DNA from: Hofstenia miamia
Lineage: Eukaryota > Xenacoelomorpha > Acoela
Direction: 5' to 3'
DNA: 64,000 bases
Assembly (NCBI GenBank): GCA_004352715.1
Contig: SCFE01000015.1
Span: 2,227,017-2,291,016, forward strand
The notes beneath the pieces were generated by a model. That model ran no database searches, was not told the DNA's origin, and saw only the letters and a list, made by a program, of their open reading frames with translations. The translations under genes and the position numbers were made by a program. This document shows, one piece after another, positions 13,301-28,300 of the stretch (positions are counted from its first letter, which is position 1; the number at the start of each line of letters is the position of its first letter).

Positions 13301-16300
13301 ACACTATAAGAGGCTGGTATTAAATAAGTATACTACCAGCAAAATAATTATATACATATATATACTGCTGAAGTTCTTCATTATTACTCAACAGCTTCTG
13401 GGATTCATTAGGAAGACATTTGAGTAATTATCTGGAGGGCTCCTCTTGTTCAGCAGTTGCAGAGACATTATCAGGTTGATGAAAAGGCATGAGCACACTA
13501 ACTTTTTGGATGTTCAGAATTGCAAGGTGCGACACTATATTTCTGCTGGAAGTCACGATGGTGCTACTCAATTGATGCGACAGAACACAACACTGGACGG
13601 CTATGGTCACAATGCAAGTCGTTTCTCATACTGTACATTTTTGCACACAAGTTTTCAACAAAGTAAGATGTCTTGTATTCACGCAAGAATATCAATGTTG
13701 GACTATCAAACAATGCAGCAGGTGTTGTTCAGTGACCAAATGCATCTTCCTCTGTTGCAGAAAAGGCAGAGTCGTTGAAAACCACAAGTACAGAAAGTTA
13801 AGCAATCACAAGTACATTGACCAAATACTTAAGCTGGGAGAAGCACGATTGAAGGATCATTCACCTATGCGCTACTATCACTATAATATCCGAAATTAAC
13901 TCAATGTCACGGGTTACCTATTGCAAGAGCATGTATTACCAGGTGTAAATTCCCAACTCTACATGAAATTTCAACAGGTCAACACGACTTGCACACAAAG
14001 TGCTCCAGAAAATTCATTGGCTTGCTGAAAACAACATCAACATCATGTCAGCGTCCTCAGCATTCCCGATATGAACTCCAAGCCTTAAAACAAGAAATTC
14101 ATGGTTTGTTGACATTTACTGCTGAGGATGTCTCGCAGCTATAGCGAATTTAGATTGACTACCATTGAAGACTCACTGACATCTTAGACTAAGACGATTT
14201 ATTCAAGTTGTAAAACAATTAAGAAATAGCAGACTGTGAAGCATATTTATGGGAATACTGTTAATCATACACTGTCCATACATCAACATTTAATAATATT
14301 TATTCGGTTCATCAACGATGGGAAAATTTAGTTAACTGGTGACACCCGGTGATCTATTACTTACCTTAACTATATGCAATGTGGCCATTTTGAGTGCTGA
14401 AAACGAGCTGATAACCGCTACTTTATCAATCGGTAGCTTAAACTCATAAAACAGGTTTTCAAATGCTGGTGTGTCCCATTCTTCTTCAACTTTAGGAATA
14501 TCGATGGTAGAAACCCCAATGTTGCTTTTCTTCAATTTATCCTGACACGATTTAATCTTCGTAATGTAATCATCACTAGGTAGCGGTACTCTAAACTAGA
14601 CCCCTGAAAGATGCGGATTAAATAAATTTATACAAAACTCCTTTAAAATGTTCGGCATTGGAAATCGATCAACAATTTTAACAAAAATTTGGAGAATATA
14701 ACATTTTGAAATTATTTGTGCACTAGATACTGATTTCCAAACAATAAATGGGCATGCAAATATTTGCATGTTAACATTACTGTATAGCCAATTAACAAAA
14801 TCATTTCTGATGCATATTTTGTTACTTTTCTTATACTCACTTAAGATACAAAATTTGCCAAAAAGTAAATAACATTATGGCATACATACTTTCTAGAATA
14901 AAAAAAAAGATTATAACTCCCATTGAGGCGTGCTTTGCGCCAAGTTTCCGGTGGCAGGCCTTCAGCGCCTTGACTTCTTACTTTGCGAATGCACGCCTCA
15001 ACCGATTTGAGGTCTACCTACATATCAAGAAACAATTAAGGTTCATCGTTGATCCTTCGACTTTAAATCATATATGCACTTGGACATTAGGTGTGGAGAG
15101 AAGTCATTTTGTTTAAAATATGAATTTTCAGTGAAAATTAGTTAATTTTCTCAAATAATTTGGTGCACTTTAGAACAAATTTTGATCATTACATCAAAGC
15201 ACGTTGAACAATTTCCAAATGGGTTTGGAGAAAATATGATATTCATTTGGAAAAACGATATGTCCGTTTAAATTGACATCAGGTTGTTTAAGGTTAAGTG
15301 ACAATTTAGGTCAACAGCGAACTAACTATTAAAATTATATAACCAAACACTATTTAGATCCTAGTTCAGGACCTAGATAAAGCTTTATGAATTCATGTGC
15401 AAATTGCCATTTTTCGACAATTTTTTGGTCAAAATATTTCAACGTCAAGGTCACATTCATGATACATAAAATTTTTCTTAGACAAAGACCTATCTAACTA
15501 TAACATAGGTTAACTTTTACAAGCAATAGTTGAAAAATGTTTTGATTGGGGAACCCATCTTAAACCACATATTGACTGTAACAGTAATTAATAGACATAG
15601 AGATCCAGGCATTCATTAAGAGGTATTCTTCCAAACCTACATGTAATAATAGATTTTGGCAAGGATATAATAATACGCTATTCTGAAATTCTTTTCTTCA
15701 AAACATTCTTATGCAGGTAACAATAGCCGCAAAAATCGTTAAAATTTTGTTCAATATTTCTTACTACCACCAACAGCTTTAAATGTTATAGTAGTAAGTC
15801 GAAAGTTTGAGAAAATGAAACTTCCTTTGTATCAATCAAAATGTAAAAAAATCTTTATACATAGCATTTAATATCAATGCCTTTCATGAAATGAAAAAAA
15901 CAAATTGGTAATTATTACAGGAAAATACTGCTGAATGTTTCACTTTTAACAATTATATAAAAAGTATTATTTTGGATTATCTAACAGGATTTAAAAAGTT
16001 ATTACGAAAACTACGTTACGCGATAACGAAATTAATTTTGATTGAAAGTGTAAAACTTTGCATTTAATTACAATGTATTATACTGTTTAGTTTATGACAA
16101 GTGCAGAGATAATTATATATAAAAAAATTATGACGAAAAATTGAATTGCTAAGAAAATTTTAGTGTAATAAAATTTCTAATAGAAATATAGCATTATATT
16201 TGAATGCAAGAATATGTTTATTAAGGGTTTAAAAATTAAGCGTCTAAACGGGAATATATCTCTTCTCCAAGTTGCAATAGACGTCCTTCCAGGCCACTTA

Positions 16301-19300
16301 AAGAATCGTAACTTTGGGAAGTAGTGCTGAATAGAGTGTTTAGCATTGAGGTTACATTATACACCGCTTTTTTAATGTCATTGAGCTCATTCTTAAGACT
16401 TCGATTGATGTCGCGCATTTTTATATATTCACACATAAGATCGTCCACTGTCTTTATCTTCGCACTTTTCCACGTTTCAGAAATATTGGCCTTCGAAATA
16501 TCGGAATCTTCTAAATGCATAGTTGAATATCCGTCATCACACGAATTGAAAGAATTATTGTCAAGCAAATTCTTCATTCCATCAAATGATTTGTTGACAT
16601 CTTTAGTTGGTGAAGAAAGATATAAATCATTCGTAGGAAGTTTCTCAAAATTCCTACTGGTCAAATTGACGTATCCTTCTTCACCTGTAAGGGTAATATC
16701 ATCTAACGAATGCAGTTCAATTTCTGATGACAACGACAAGCAAGCACGTCTACTATTTGGAGATAAAGTACGATTGCTTGAAGATTTAGTCTTCGTTCTT
16801 TGTTTGAAATAATTGAAGGCTTCAATGATCAAAGGTGGAAATATGAGCATATTTTGCGTAGTGGCAGTATTCTTGTTTAGAAATGGTATCAACGTCGACT
16901 ATTGACCATTTGTGAATACATGAAATTTTTTTATGTCGTATGTCGATACCATTTCTTGGTTAGTTGCATGAATAGCAATAAATTGTTTGGAGGGAATTCA
17001 AATGCAACATTTTACAAATTTAAGTTAGATTCTTGAACATAACATAATTAAAATTGCGACTATAGATTTAAACTCATGGATCTTACGAATCCTATTCGAC
17101 TAGTAATTTGGTAAAACCTAAGCGAACTGCGTATGTTGAAAGTAGGCAATATATCTCTATTTTTAAATAATAAAGTTAGCATTAATACATATCTGTAAAT
17201 TTGGTTTAAATACGAATAATTCATTCATTTGGATGGAATTCTTTGACACAAATATTTCTTATATTTGCGTTGTGTTCGGCTCAATCTAAACACTGCAACA
17301 TGGAACAAATTCATTGAAAGTACACAAAAGAGCAATGAGTGAATCGGGATAAAAGTAATTAATACTATTAGCACAATCTAACTGAATATTGCAAAGAATA
17401 GGCTAATACTTATCTCAACGTGGAAGGCCTCAATTTAATGATTGCATCATTTGATAAGGCAAACAAAGATTACAATTAAAATAAGTACAAATAAAATGTA
17501 TAAGAGTGCCATGGCTCATTAGATGAATCCCTCTTTACATGCTTGAATGATTGCTTGGAAACCTGATATTGATATATCTCACTTATAAATAATCGAAAAC
17601 ACATGCTTTTATTATAATAACTTGCTCAATGTGTTAAATTATTAGAAATGCAAAGAAATACAAACTATGAAAATTGTGAAGAATATAAGATATATACGTA
17701 TTGGAGATGTCAGTCGAAAGATAGCAAACAATTGTTTAATTCACCTGGACAATAAGACAATAAATGTATTGTATTGCCACACGGCAGAACAATTGATAAT
17801 TTTTCCAAAAATATATCGAAGACATACTTCAGTCGCAAGGGACGGTGGATGGAGATCATATTGAACGAACCTAGTTTATCCTTATGTGTGACGAAAAAGT
17901 AGAGATTACATTGATAAAAGATAGCAGAAACAAAACAAGATTATGTCTACTTGGTGATATTTCATTTTATCGAAACTTCGAGAGCATGACCAGTGTTAGT
18001 TGACCCAATAATAACCGTTGATGGCTGCAGTCACATCAAGAGCTGCTCCACATTGAAAATGTCTCAAGGACAAGCACAAGATTCAGTAATGTAAGGCTTT
18101 TCAAGAACAGGAAACAGAACGGCTTTACAAGCATTTACAAAAATAGTGCCCCTAAGACGATCATGACTGAAAATCAACAGCGCAATACATGGCATGATTT
18201 CCGAAGAACTTTAATGGCCTACAGCATTTAGGATATTCTCTGTTATCAATAACTAATGCGCTCCGTAGTCGCCAAAATAATAAAATCTGAAGCTCCGGTG
18301 AAGCAAACGGGGATTCGTAACCAAACAATCCCAGCTTCCAAGTAGCAGCATTTCAAAAGATTCATGATGAAGGCTTTCCTTGAAGAATACCATGTGCATG
18401 ACTGTCTCAACCCTTCTTGTACACATTCCGACTCTTTCAATGCTATAGCTCAACAAGAGGTTATTTTGCTCAATTCAATTTGCACAAAATGTGTGAACAA
18501 TTTTTTCAAAAAGACTCCAAAATTACAATTTCAGAGTAGTATTTTACATTTTATTTTGTTTAATTATTACACTTTTCTTTCCAAATAATTGGTTATTTAT
18601 TAATTAATTGCTTGTTTTTGTAGCTAAAATAATATTTCGATGAAGGATGGCCAACTCAGGCACATTGATCAATATATTTAGTAGTTTGTGAAAAAAAACC
18701 TAAATACCCTAAACATCTGTATTAGTTTTCTATAAAACAAACTCTCTGTAAATAAAACTAACTATTGCCTCAATCATCAACGCAAATTTTAAAGTAACGT
18801 GTTTGGTAATTATAAACATTGAATCCAAATACAGAACACAATTTCTTATAATTTTATCAACACATTTATGAAATAAAATTTCAATTTACAATGATTATAA
18901 TTTTACTAATTAGAATAACAGTAGAGAACTGAAAAATGCATACATAGTGTAGTTACCGTTTAGAAGAATTTCTTTCAAATTGTCAGGCAACTTGTCTAAA
19001 GGTAAATCGAAGAAAAGCGATAGAGTAGCTGCCATGTTCACATCGTTATAATACAACGTCTAAACATACTATTCAGAAAACCAAACAATACTACTACGAA
19101 ATGTAGGTACAGTGAAGTAGTCAAATATATTTTATAGCAATTTAGTGCACATAAAATGTCAATTTCGGCAACTTTGAAGAACACTATGGGTATGAGGATT
19201 GATTGCTATTAAACGATGAATCTGGATGCAACTCAGTTCCGTATTCAATAATTCTGTTAGCGAAGACCTCAAGTGGATAGCTACTTTTCTTCAACCCCCT

Positions 19301-22300
19301 TCCTAAACTGCATGAGCCGGCTACGCCTCTGATGTAACTTTCCTGTTAGTGAAGGCCCAATGAAGAAATTATAAAACCTACAATCGCAATCAGAAGCTTG
19401 AACAATTTAGTGACACAAGTAATGAACACAAGCGACAAGAGTAACAGGTATAAAATAGCGGGTGAGATTTCTGTAGAGGTGCCCTGCAAGGCATACTCTA
19501 ATAATTTTAAAGTGCTTTGGCACAGAAGTGTAAGGAAACAGTATATAGTTGAAATCTCTGACTCAAAAGAAGGAAAATATATTTGAATGCAAGAGTGAAC
19601 AGCAAAATCAACAAGAATCAAATTATCTTAATCAATATATTTTTAATAATTTATGTGACGACAACAATGAAAGAAGAAAAGCTGAGTTGATATACACTAT
19701 GTCGATACTTTATGTTTGGCGAAATTTGTTAGATCATCAGCAATTTCAACTAAATGGACATTTCAGATAGAAAAAAACGTTGAACTTTAAGTGCAAAACA
19801 TAAGTTTATATTATCCAATTACTATAAGTTAGCGGAAGATGAATTTAAGGCAAACCTCGGTTACATAATCTAGCTGCAAGCGAGAAATATCTCCAACAGC
19901 ACGAAGAATGAGTTCATCGAAATTTTGTGTATCGCTTTCGTAGGCACTTTCAATATATTTTTCTTCTAACCAGTGCTTCATTGCCCCAAACCTTTTAGCA
20001 TATTCGATATTTTTGCAAATTGCTAAAAATATGATAAAAAATTACTGCGTAAAAGACATTAAATTATTTTAACAATTTTATAAATTGATATAAATTTTAA
20101 AAACATCAAAGAAAATATATTTTTGGCAATTTGTAAAATACTGTTGGGATGAACCTGTGGGCAAATATAGATATTTGTCTATATCTGCGTCGGAGATAAC
20201 GCAATTTACAACGCAATATACAAAATTAGATACACTAAATAAAATCTTGATTTACAAATAATATTACAAACCGTGAGAAAAATACAGCATCCGTTCAAGC
20301 TGTAAATAAATTCAGAGATAAATATTTATACATGCAAAATAAAATGAAAATTCAAAAGGTGGTTGCTTTAACATAAGCATAACATTTCAATGTGAAATTT
20401 CTCTGCAATAGGAGCTCATGGACGTTTTATACAAATCACATTCACAACAAAAATCCCTCTTAAAAAGTAAAACCTGTTACAATGTAAAACAATATTTAAC
20501 ATATAAATGAAATAGTGATATTGCCAATAAAATCCATGTACGCAATGTATTCCTGCAATATACAATTTAGTTTCTCACTTAGTCTAGTGAAAACCAGGGT
20601 GTACTTTTTTACAAAAAAACGATGAAGACAATGTGTTTGCTTTTAGACAGAACCACTTCAAGGTACTAAAATTTTGTTAAAAACAACAGGAAACATTAAA
20701 TTATAATAAAATTTCAACCTTCACATCTTTCGTTTCAACACATAAAAAAACGCTGGTTTTGCTACTTTGTCGGTAATGAAAGTACGATTTAATGAATGTC
20801 AATTTTTTTTCAAACTTTCAATAAAATCATAAACGGATTTGAACAAAAAATTTAAAAAACATTGCAAAAATATATTCTTAAAACAGAGTGTAATGTCTTG
20901 AAATGGAAACTACGAATTACATTGTACATGCAAGATAATGTAGTTAAAAGAAGTAGCTATAAACTAAGTAATTGGTAATGTGATACTTTTACGTGCACTA
21001 TAAAACTATGTGAAAACTTCACGTCCCGAACAATAAAATCACACGATAGTATAATTGATTAATTAGAGTCTTTCAATCAATGTCAGTTGAAATGCGTATA
21101 AACATGTTTGACATTGATGATTAAATAAAGCAATATAATATGAGATTCATTTTCCTAAGTAAAGTTTATCTTCTTATTTAAAACAAGAGAATATTTCCAA
21201 ACGACGAATAGTATGATCAGTTATGCATATTAAACTAGGAATTACAATAGAGCACGCATGCTTTCTACAACCCCAAAACTAAAATGTGCTACTTACATAT
21301 GTCCAAGTTGTAGAGTTTAACCAATCTAGCAGCAAGTTTGACAATATTGCCAACACTAAAGTAAGTACTCTGCATTGCCGGCACATTGCTAATGTCCATT
21401 TCCATCATGACTTCAGGCAAAGTGTGATCAGTTGTGGCAACTGAATCCAAAAATTTCACCAATTCCAGTTGAAGTGCAGGACTATCTTCGATATAGAATT
21501 CCAAAACGTTTACTTTACTTTGAACAATCAAAGGAATCGCAATGTCTTTCAAAAACTAAGCAGCTTTATCAATTTCAAAACAAAAAAATCGTTAGCATTT
21601 ATGATAAATTAAAACAAAAAAATCGTTAGCATTTATGATAGATCATAAACAGCAAATAGATTTATCCCCATATACATATTTCAAAATTGATCAAAATATT
21701 TCAATTCACTGATTTCAAATAAAACACTTGATTTCGCTCTTAATGAAAGTCGTACCAAATAAATATTAAAATTTGTCCACTTGAGTTGTAACTAAACTTT
21801 TGAGCGCGGAAATTTGAACAATTGCAATAGCTAAAAATAGCAATATGTTCCAAAACACAGATGCAAATCCTAAAAACCAAAACAGGTCTTACGTTTAGAG
21901 ACAAGGGCCATTGGTCGGGAGGACACTGGCATATAAAAAGGGCTAAAGGAAGGCGCTTTAAACTAGATCGTATTAAAATAATGATATCAAAATGGAAAAT
22001 TTCTGAGACGCTTTATCTAGGTTTGGGACACAGTATGGTGGTTTGATCACAGTCTAGTTAATAATAACGCAGCAATAAAATTTGCAAAAAATTTCATTTT
22101 TTAATGAACAAGTAACTGAAATTTATTCAAAGTAGTTGGCTTATTTAAGGGCCTACATTGAATTCGCTTTGAAGCTTGAAAAATGTCGTCCACTGAGCGA
22201 CATCTTTATAACGTTTGTCGGACAACAACTCGCTAACGACTGGAATAACAACGTCGGAAGTAGATTCCTGTAGACAAAACAAAGAACACAACTCAAAAAT

Positions 22301-25300
22301 CCAAATACTTTTGTCAACAGTAGCAATTGTCATGAATAGATTTCGTTGATCACTTCGCCGCAGTTTCATGTTCTAAAATAAAAAAACGTCAATCTATGAA
22401 TAATTTACTGTACACATTAAAAAAATACATAAGTATCATAAATAAGAATGGCAAGATCATCAGAAGGAAAAAAAATGCGACATAATTCAAAAACATTTCC
22501 CCAGATAATTTATAAATTGAAAATTTTGACACCTTCTGTAAATGCATAGTAAATTAAAGCATTTGCTGGAATTTAATATGAATGTGCACCATCCAAACAA
22601 CTCAGTTCGGAAGTTTTAGAACCCGCGATCACAAATCAGACGTTTTATTTCATATTTGAAATGAAAAATGCAAGCCTCTAAGGCATTATATATTTCAGAT
22701 AATTTTGATAAAATGAAATCAACAAAAATCATGTTAAAACCTTTTTTATTGAATAATTATCAATTTTTGATTTACTAAATAATCTTGTCAGCAAATAGAC
22801 TCCTTACTTGACGACATTTTACTAATGGATTCTGGAATTATTAATTTGGAATAAATACAATACGAATGACAGCGCAAACATTTTAATAATCAAACCAATA
22901 ACACGATGTTGCAATTTGAAGTATGTCAAAAAATGAAAATGTCTTAGAATAGGGGCCATTAAATATATTGGAAATATTATGTGTTAAAAAAGAGTTTTTC
23001 CTTTCGATTTAAAAATATATGTAGCTTGCTGATGTCTTTTTGTTTATTCATTAATTGTCTTTCAAATAATTTAATTGCAATATTTTCTGCAAATTTTGTC
23101 AAATTAATACTTTGAAATATATATTTGCCAGATTTTATTTTCTGAGTTTTTCGATATACTGTGTTTTTTTCAGACATTGTCTTTCCATAAGTCATGCCTT
23201 CAGTTCTCTAACTTATTTTTACTATAGCAGCTAAGATACAATATCGACTGAATTATGAGAAAAAAATACATTAGTGACGTAACCGAGGGGTAGTTGGGAC
23301 TAGCTAAGTTCCCCCTGAAATTTTCCAAACTACCCCAAAATTAATTCAAAATAGAATATATAGCTGATTATACTATATATGCAAGATTTTTTAAATACTA
23401 AAATGTTCATTAGTCTCCTAAGACCGGAGGCCTACAAGGCCCATAAATATAGTTTGTAGCAAAAAACGGCATAGTATCATTGATATGTAGATATGATCCT
23501 ATAGCTCTTCGAAAAAGCAATGGGATACAATAGATAGTATCATGTAAATGCGTATTTAATTTTTTATACACTATGATTTATTGTTTTAATATGTCATATT
23601 TAATGTTTTTAACATAGGGCGTTGTTTGATTAAACTATCATCGTTTTTCGAAATGCAGCAGCCATAAATTGCATTGTGGAAACGCTACGAAGAAATTATT
23701 ATAAGGCCTCAGAGATTAATCGAGTAATTGTCAACGCTTGGGGGAGAAATCATAAGTGACAAAAGAATCCGAACAATAACCAAGGAATTTAGAGATTGAC
23801 AGAGAACTCAATTTCGTCGTGTTGAAGGCAGTGGAAGAAAATGAAACGAAGAACAGAGCTTGTTGCACAAGTCTTGGAAGATGATAAAGACAACAGAATT
23901 GCAGTACGCGAACTGTCAAGAAAATATGATGTTACAAAAGATACGATGTGGAGAATTTTAAAGGAAGATTTGAATTTTAAGAGCAAATCACTGAGATGGT
24001 TTCCCCATGAATTGACTGATGTTCAAAAGGAAGCCATGTGAACTTGATTGAACAATCACTCTATTCTCCTGACGCAAACCTATGTGACAGGTTGATTTTT
24101 CCTATACTTTAAAATGCGACGATCAAATATCACGTTTTCAAACAAGCATGAACTTGAAGATTTTCTCAATGAGAACTTATCAACATTCACACCTGAAATT
24201 ATGTCTCACGATCGTGAAATGTCGATGGAAACTACCCATAAATATTGCATATTTTGTTCCTTTTGTTTACATCCAACAATTTGATTTAAATATACTGGTT
24301 TCGGAAAATGACCGTCTTTGCGACAAACTATATTTAACGCCCAACAATTGCCTTGAAACTTAATGCCCTAGGAAATAATTATTTAACAAAATTCATAAGG
24401 GTGCATAGGTGTTAATCTTGGATGCGACTCTGGGGTAAAAAGTTTTCACGGTTTTTTCTAAAATAAAGTTACTAAGTTTTTAAAATTTTATCAATCAAAT
24501 TTTGAAGTATTAGGTCAAGTCTGCCTGAAGCAGCTGCATTTAAAATAGCGACACAGGTCACTTTTGCTAGTTTTATTTTTTTAAATATTGGCAAATCAAA
24601 ATAATTTATATATTTTCCGTAAAACAATGTAATTATTTAACAATATCATGCTTTAAAGTTGAAGTCAATAAATTAAAGTGCTAAACCAGCGCAGAGGAAA
24701 GGAAGAATTCATTTACGTGGAAAAGCAGGTATAAATTAATGAATTTACTTTAAATGCTACTTTTCCTTGTCATTTGTGATGTGAAGCATCGTATATTTAA
24801 TTAGCACCGCATCGCTAAAGTGTCATTTTGGATGTTTGCGCACGGTCCATATGTTTGCGCACAAAAGCAATTAATACACGTGAAACATTATAAATTTATT
24901 GACAGAAAATAATTGTCCTGCAAATATATACATGTTTAATAACAATTGTATCAAAAACGAACACTACACAGGTCATAGCACAACAATTAATATAAACTAG
25001 TTAATCATAAACGAGTTTCCAGTAGATGTTTGCCGTTTGTCTGATGGCTTGTTTGACGAATGTTTGATAATGTATAGTCGCATCATGTTTATGGGGCAAT
25101 TAAAAAAAATTGCTTGTTTGTTCGGAGGGTTGTTAAATTATCTCCCCCCTATTGAGCGAATATGTTATATTCTTGTTTCTAAAAAAATGATATATATANN
25201 NNNNNNNNNNNNNNNNNNNNNNNNNNNNNNNNNNNNNNNNNNNNNNNNNNNNNNNNNNNNNNNNNNNNNNNNNNNNNNNNNNNNNNNNNNNNNNNNNNNN

Positions 25301-25306
25301 NNNNNN

Positions 25307-25339
<33 letters not shown>

Positions 25340-28300
25340 TTGAATTATATAGCACGGTTCTTTCTTTAAAGTAGTGTCAATGACGTATTCACAACTTTTA
25401 GGGAATACTAATGTAAGCACAATACACATATTACGATAGAAAAGTTCTAATATTACCTGAACCGTATTCCCTTTTGTACGTAGCCAATTCAAAAATTCCT
25501 TTTCCACCAAAATAATAAAATCCTCCAATAAGCCCAAACTGCGATCATTGGCGTATGTCAAAAGAAAGACAACGAATGAAAAAGGATGTTGGCAGTCTCT
25601 AAAAATTGAAAACTGTTCATTACAAATGCGGCACATTGATTAATTGTTTAAAATTGATATAGTAACAATGAATTAGAATTGACAAGTAGTCAACAGTTAA
25701 AATAAATTGCTACAATAAACCAAAACCGTTACTAAAAATATTATGCATAGTTTTATAGATAGATGGGAAAAATGGGATTTGCGTTTTTTTAAAAATATTT
25801 TCTTTTAATTGGAAAAAGAAGGGGGAATTAGGCTGAAACTGCATAATTTCAATAAAATGAACGTTCATCCAAATTTTAAGTTATGTGGATTCGCCCCGTC
25901 TTACTAAGCTATCCAACCTTCTGGCTATAGTGCACTCGTGTATGGCAAAAATATCGCCAACAATGTGATAATATTTTCGGCTGTTCACATGAAATCGCAA
26001 TCCAGTACACAAAGCCCACCCCAGAAATTATTCTCCGGAAATTTTGAGATGATATCTCAGTATGTCTCCCTTACTCGATGTCCAGACTTTTAGTTTGTTC
26101 CTATTCAATTGAAAAATGCTTTGTAAACACAACTTTTATTTTAGATTAAAAGTGGCCAACCTACGGTAAGCGGGACATCATATGGTGTAAGATAATTCAA
26201 GAAACCTTCCGCTATTACGATGTATTCAACAGAATCGAAATATGACAAAAAGAGCACAAAAACGGATTCAGATCAAATGACACCTGAATTAGCAACAACA
26301 ACATTTCAATATATTTGGATAAAATTGGCACACATAAATCACTCCTACAAAACAGGCAAAAAATAGTTGGTTGATTTTAAGGAAGAAACTGTAACTATAG
26401 AATATTATGTGTCGATCATTGCATGGAGTTAGTTTTTTCTTCCCTCTGCTCCCGAAGAGTCAGTTATTGGTCAACTTGACCAGATGGTGCCCTAAAAGAT
26501 CTTGTGGCAGCAATATTGGCCTCATCTCTCAGCAATGCAGCAGTCGAAAGAATGTTTTTAGTTGCTGGTAAATTCAGTGTTTATTACAAGCTACTATCAG
26601 TGTTGATAATTGCTCAAAATTGATAATTTTAAAGTACAGTTATGAATAACATTGTTATTAGACATATTTTCAAATGGCGAATGACGATAACGAATATCGC
26701 TGAAAAATAGCGCAAAACGATGTTTTTAATGAAGTCACAGGTCTGTTAAACAGGCTATTATTGTTATAGACTTTTAATTTTATATACAATGGACTGGAAA
26801 ATTATGTGTTTAAAACGATGCGCTCGAAAAATAAGGTGGTAGAACTAAACCAAGCACACATTCCATGGCGACGCAACAACGAAGTGAATTTAACAAAATG
26901 AAAAAACGCAATCCAACTTCATGCACTCAATATACTTTCGAATGTTAAATTCTTTAAGAAACCTTCAATGTTGAATTTTAGAATATCAAAAACAAATTGG
27001 CGATTGATGTCTTTTCCATTCCTTCAATGCTACACATGCTTCTACACCCTTTGAGATCAACTTGAACTCAAAACTAGAGTGATGACACGCTAAAAAGGAT
27101 TAGCCGTTAATTGAACTTTATCATGTATGTTTATCAAAGAAAACGTGTGAGCCTCTCAAAAAATGCAAGTTTTTCATGGTTTTTTTTAAAAATCGCTATA
27201 ACTTTGTACCCCTTGATCCTATATATGCACAATTTTTCGTCAAAAATTGTAGAACAAGTTAAAGAAAAAAGTCATGGAAGGATAGTTTATTTAAAAAACA
27301 TTCTGAGTTATATCTAAAAATATGGAAGGGGGTCAAATCCCCCCACGAGTAAGATAGGGTTAAAGAACGGCTTGAATTTCCTGAATAATCAAAATGAAAA
27401 CTGACTTTTGAATCGTGCATTTAATTCTGTAAAACTAGCCTCAATCTTACTACTACTACTACCAAACAGGGAATACAAAATTTCTAAGCTAAAAACAAAT
27501 TCAGTAAAGACTTACTCGAATGCATTGTTCAGCAACGAGCACAAATTTTTTTGTTGGTGCGCTTCATCCAAAATTGACTCAGTGTGAGCTGTCCAATAAT
27601 CGTCTAAATAGTTTGGTTAAAAATTAAATCACTTCATGATAATAATCTAGAACATTCTCTTACAGGCTTGATTGAACTTTCTTAGTTTGGAATTAATGAA
27701 ATTAACTTTGAATTTTTAGAAGACGCACTAAAGTTCTATAGTTTCTAATTTAAGACAAGGAAGTTAAAATAATCAATATTTTTGTAACATTAAATGCGTG
27801 ACCTTGGTATAAAATTTAGACGGACTGGAAAATACATTTTTTCAATGAAGATTCAAAATTTAAAAGTGATGCAAAAATATGCACAAAATACTACACAGAC
27901 CGTACCATTTGAATAACTGCAGTCATCAACAATAGTAGGTCGGAATGGAAAATCAAGGGGCTTTGCGCCTTGTTTCATTCGTTTCTTAGCGGCTTTACTA
28001 ACACGAGGCGGCAAGAAAAATCCTTTAAATGACGACTGCATCTTAGACGTTGTTAAGTCATCACTTTCTTCATCATTGCTATGGCATTCGCAAGCCTCCA
28101 GATCACTCATAATGGAGCTATCTGAATGATAATCTTCATAACAAGCCGGTTTGATCACTAAAAATTAGGTTAATAAATGAGAGCAACAACCGTGCTGCAC
28201 CTAGTTTGACCCTACTGATTATGAGAACAAATCAATTATTACTATCTATATCTATATTTGCTTATGATTAGCTATTATATCTATAAACATATATACAAAT

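Noticed and set aside
16324-16812. Plus-strand 162-codon ORF
   Set aside because: Antisense of the 16236-16850 ORF. Its reading is leucine/serine-rich without domain look, and the minus strand has the poly(A) signal.
18240-18460. Overlapping short ORFs on both strands near 18.3 kb
   Set aside because: No conserved motif in any frame. Looked at as a possible transposase and not supported.
22255-22330. Possible 41- or 51-bp intron inside EXD3 exon 5
   Set aside because: The segment reads IFELCSLFCLQ, which matches the helical repeat expected there in EXD3, so it is coding.
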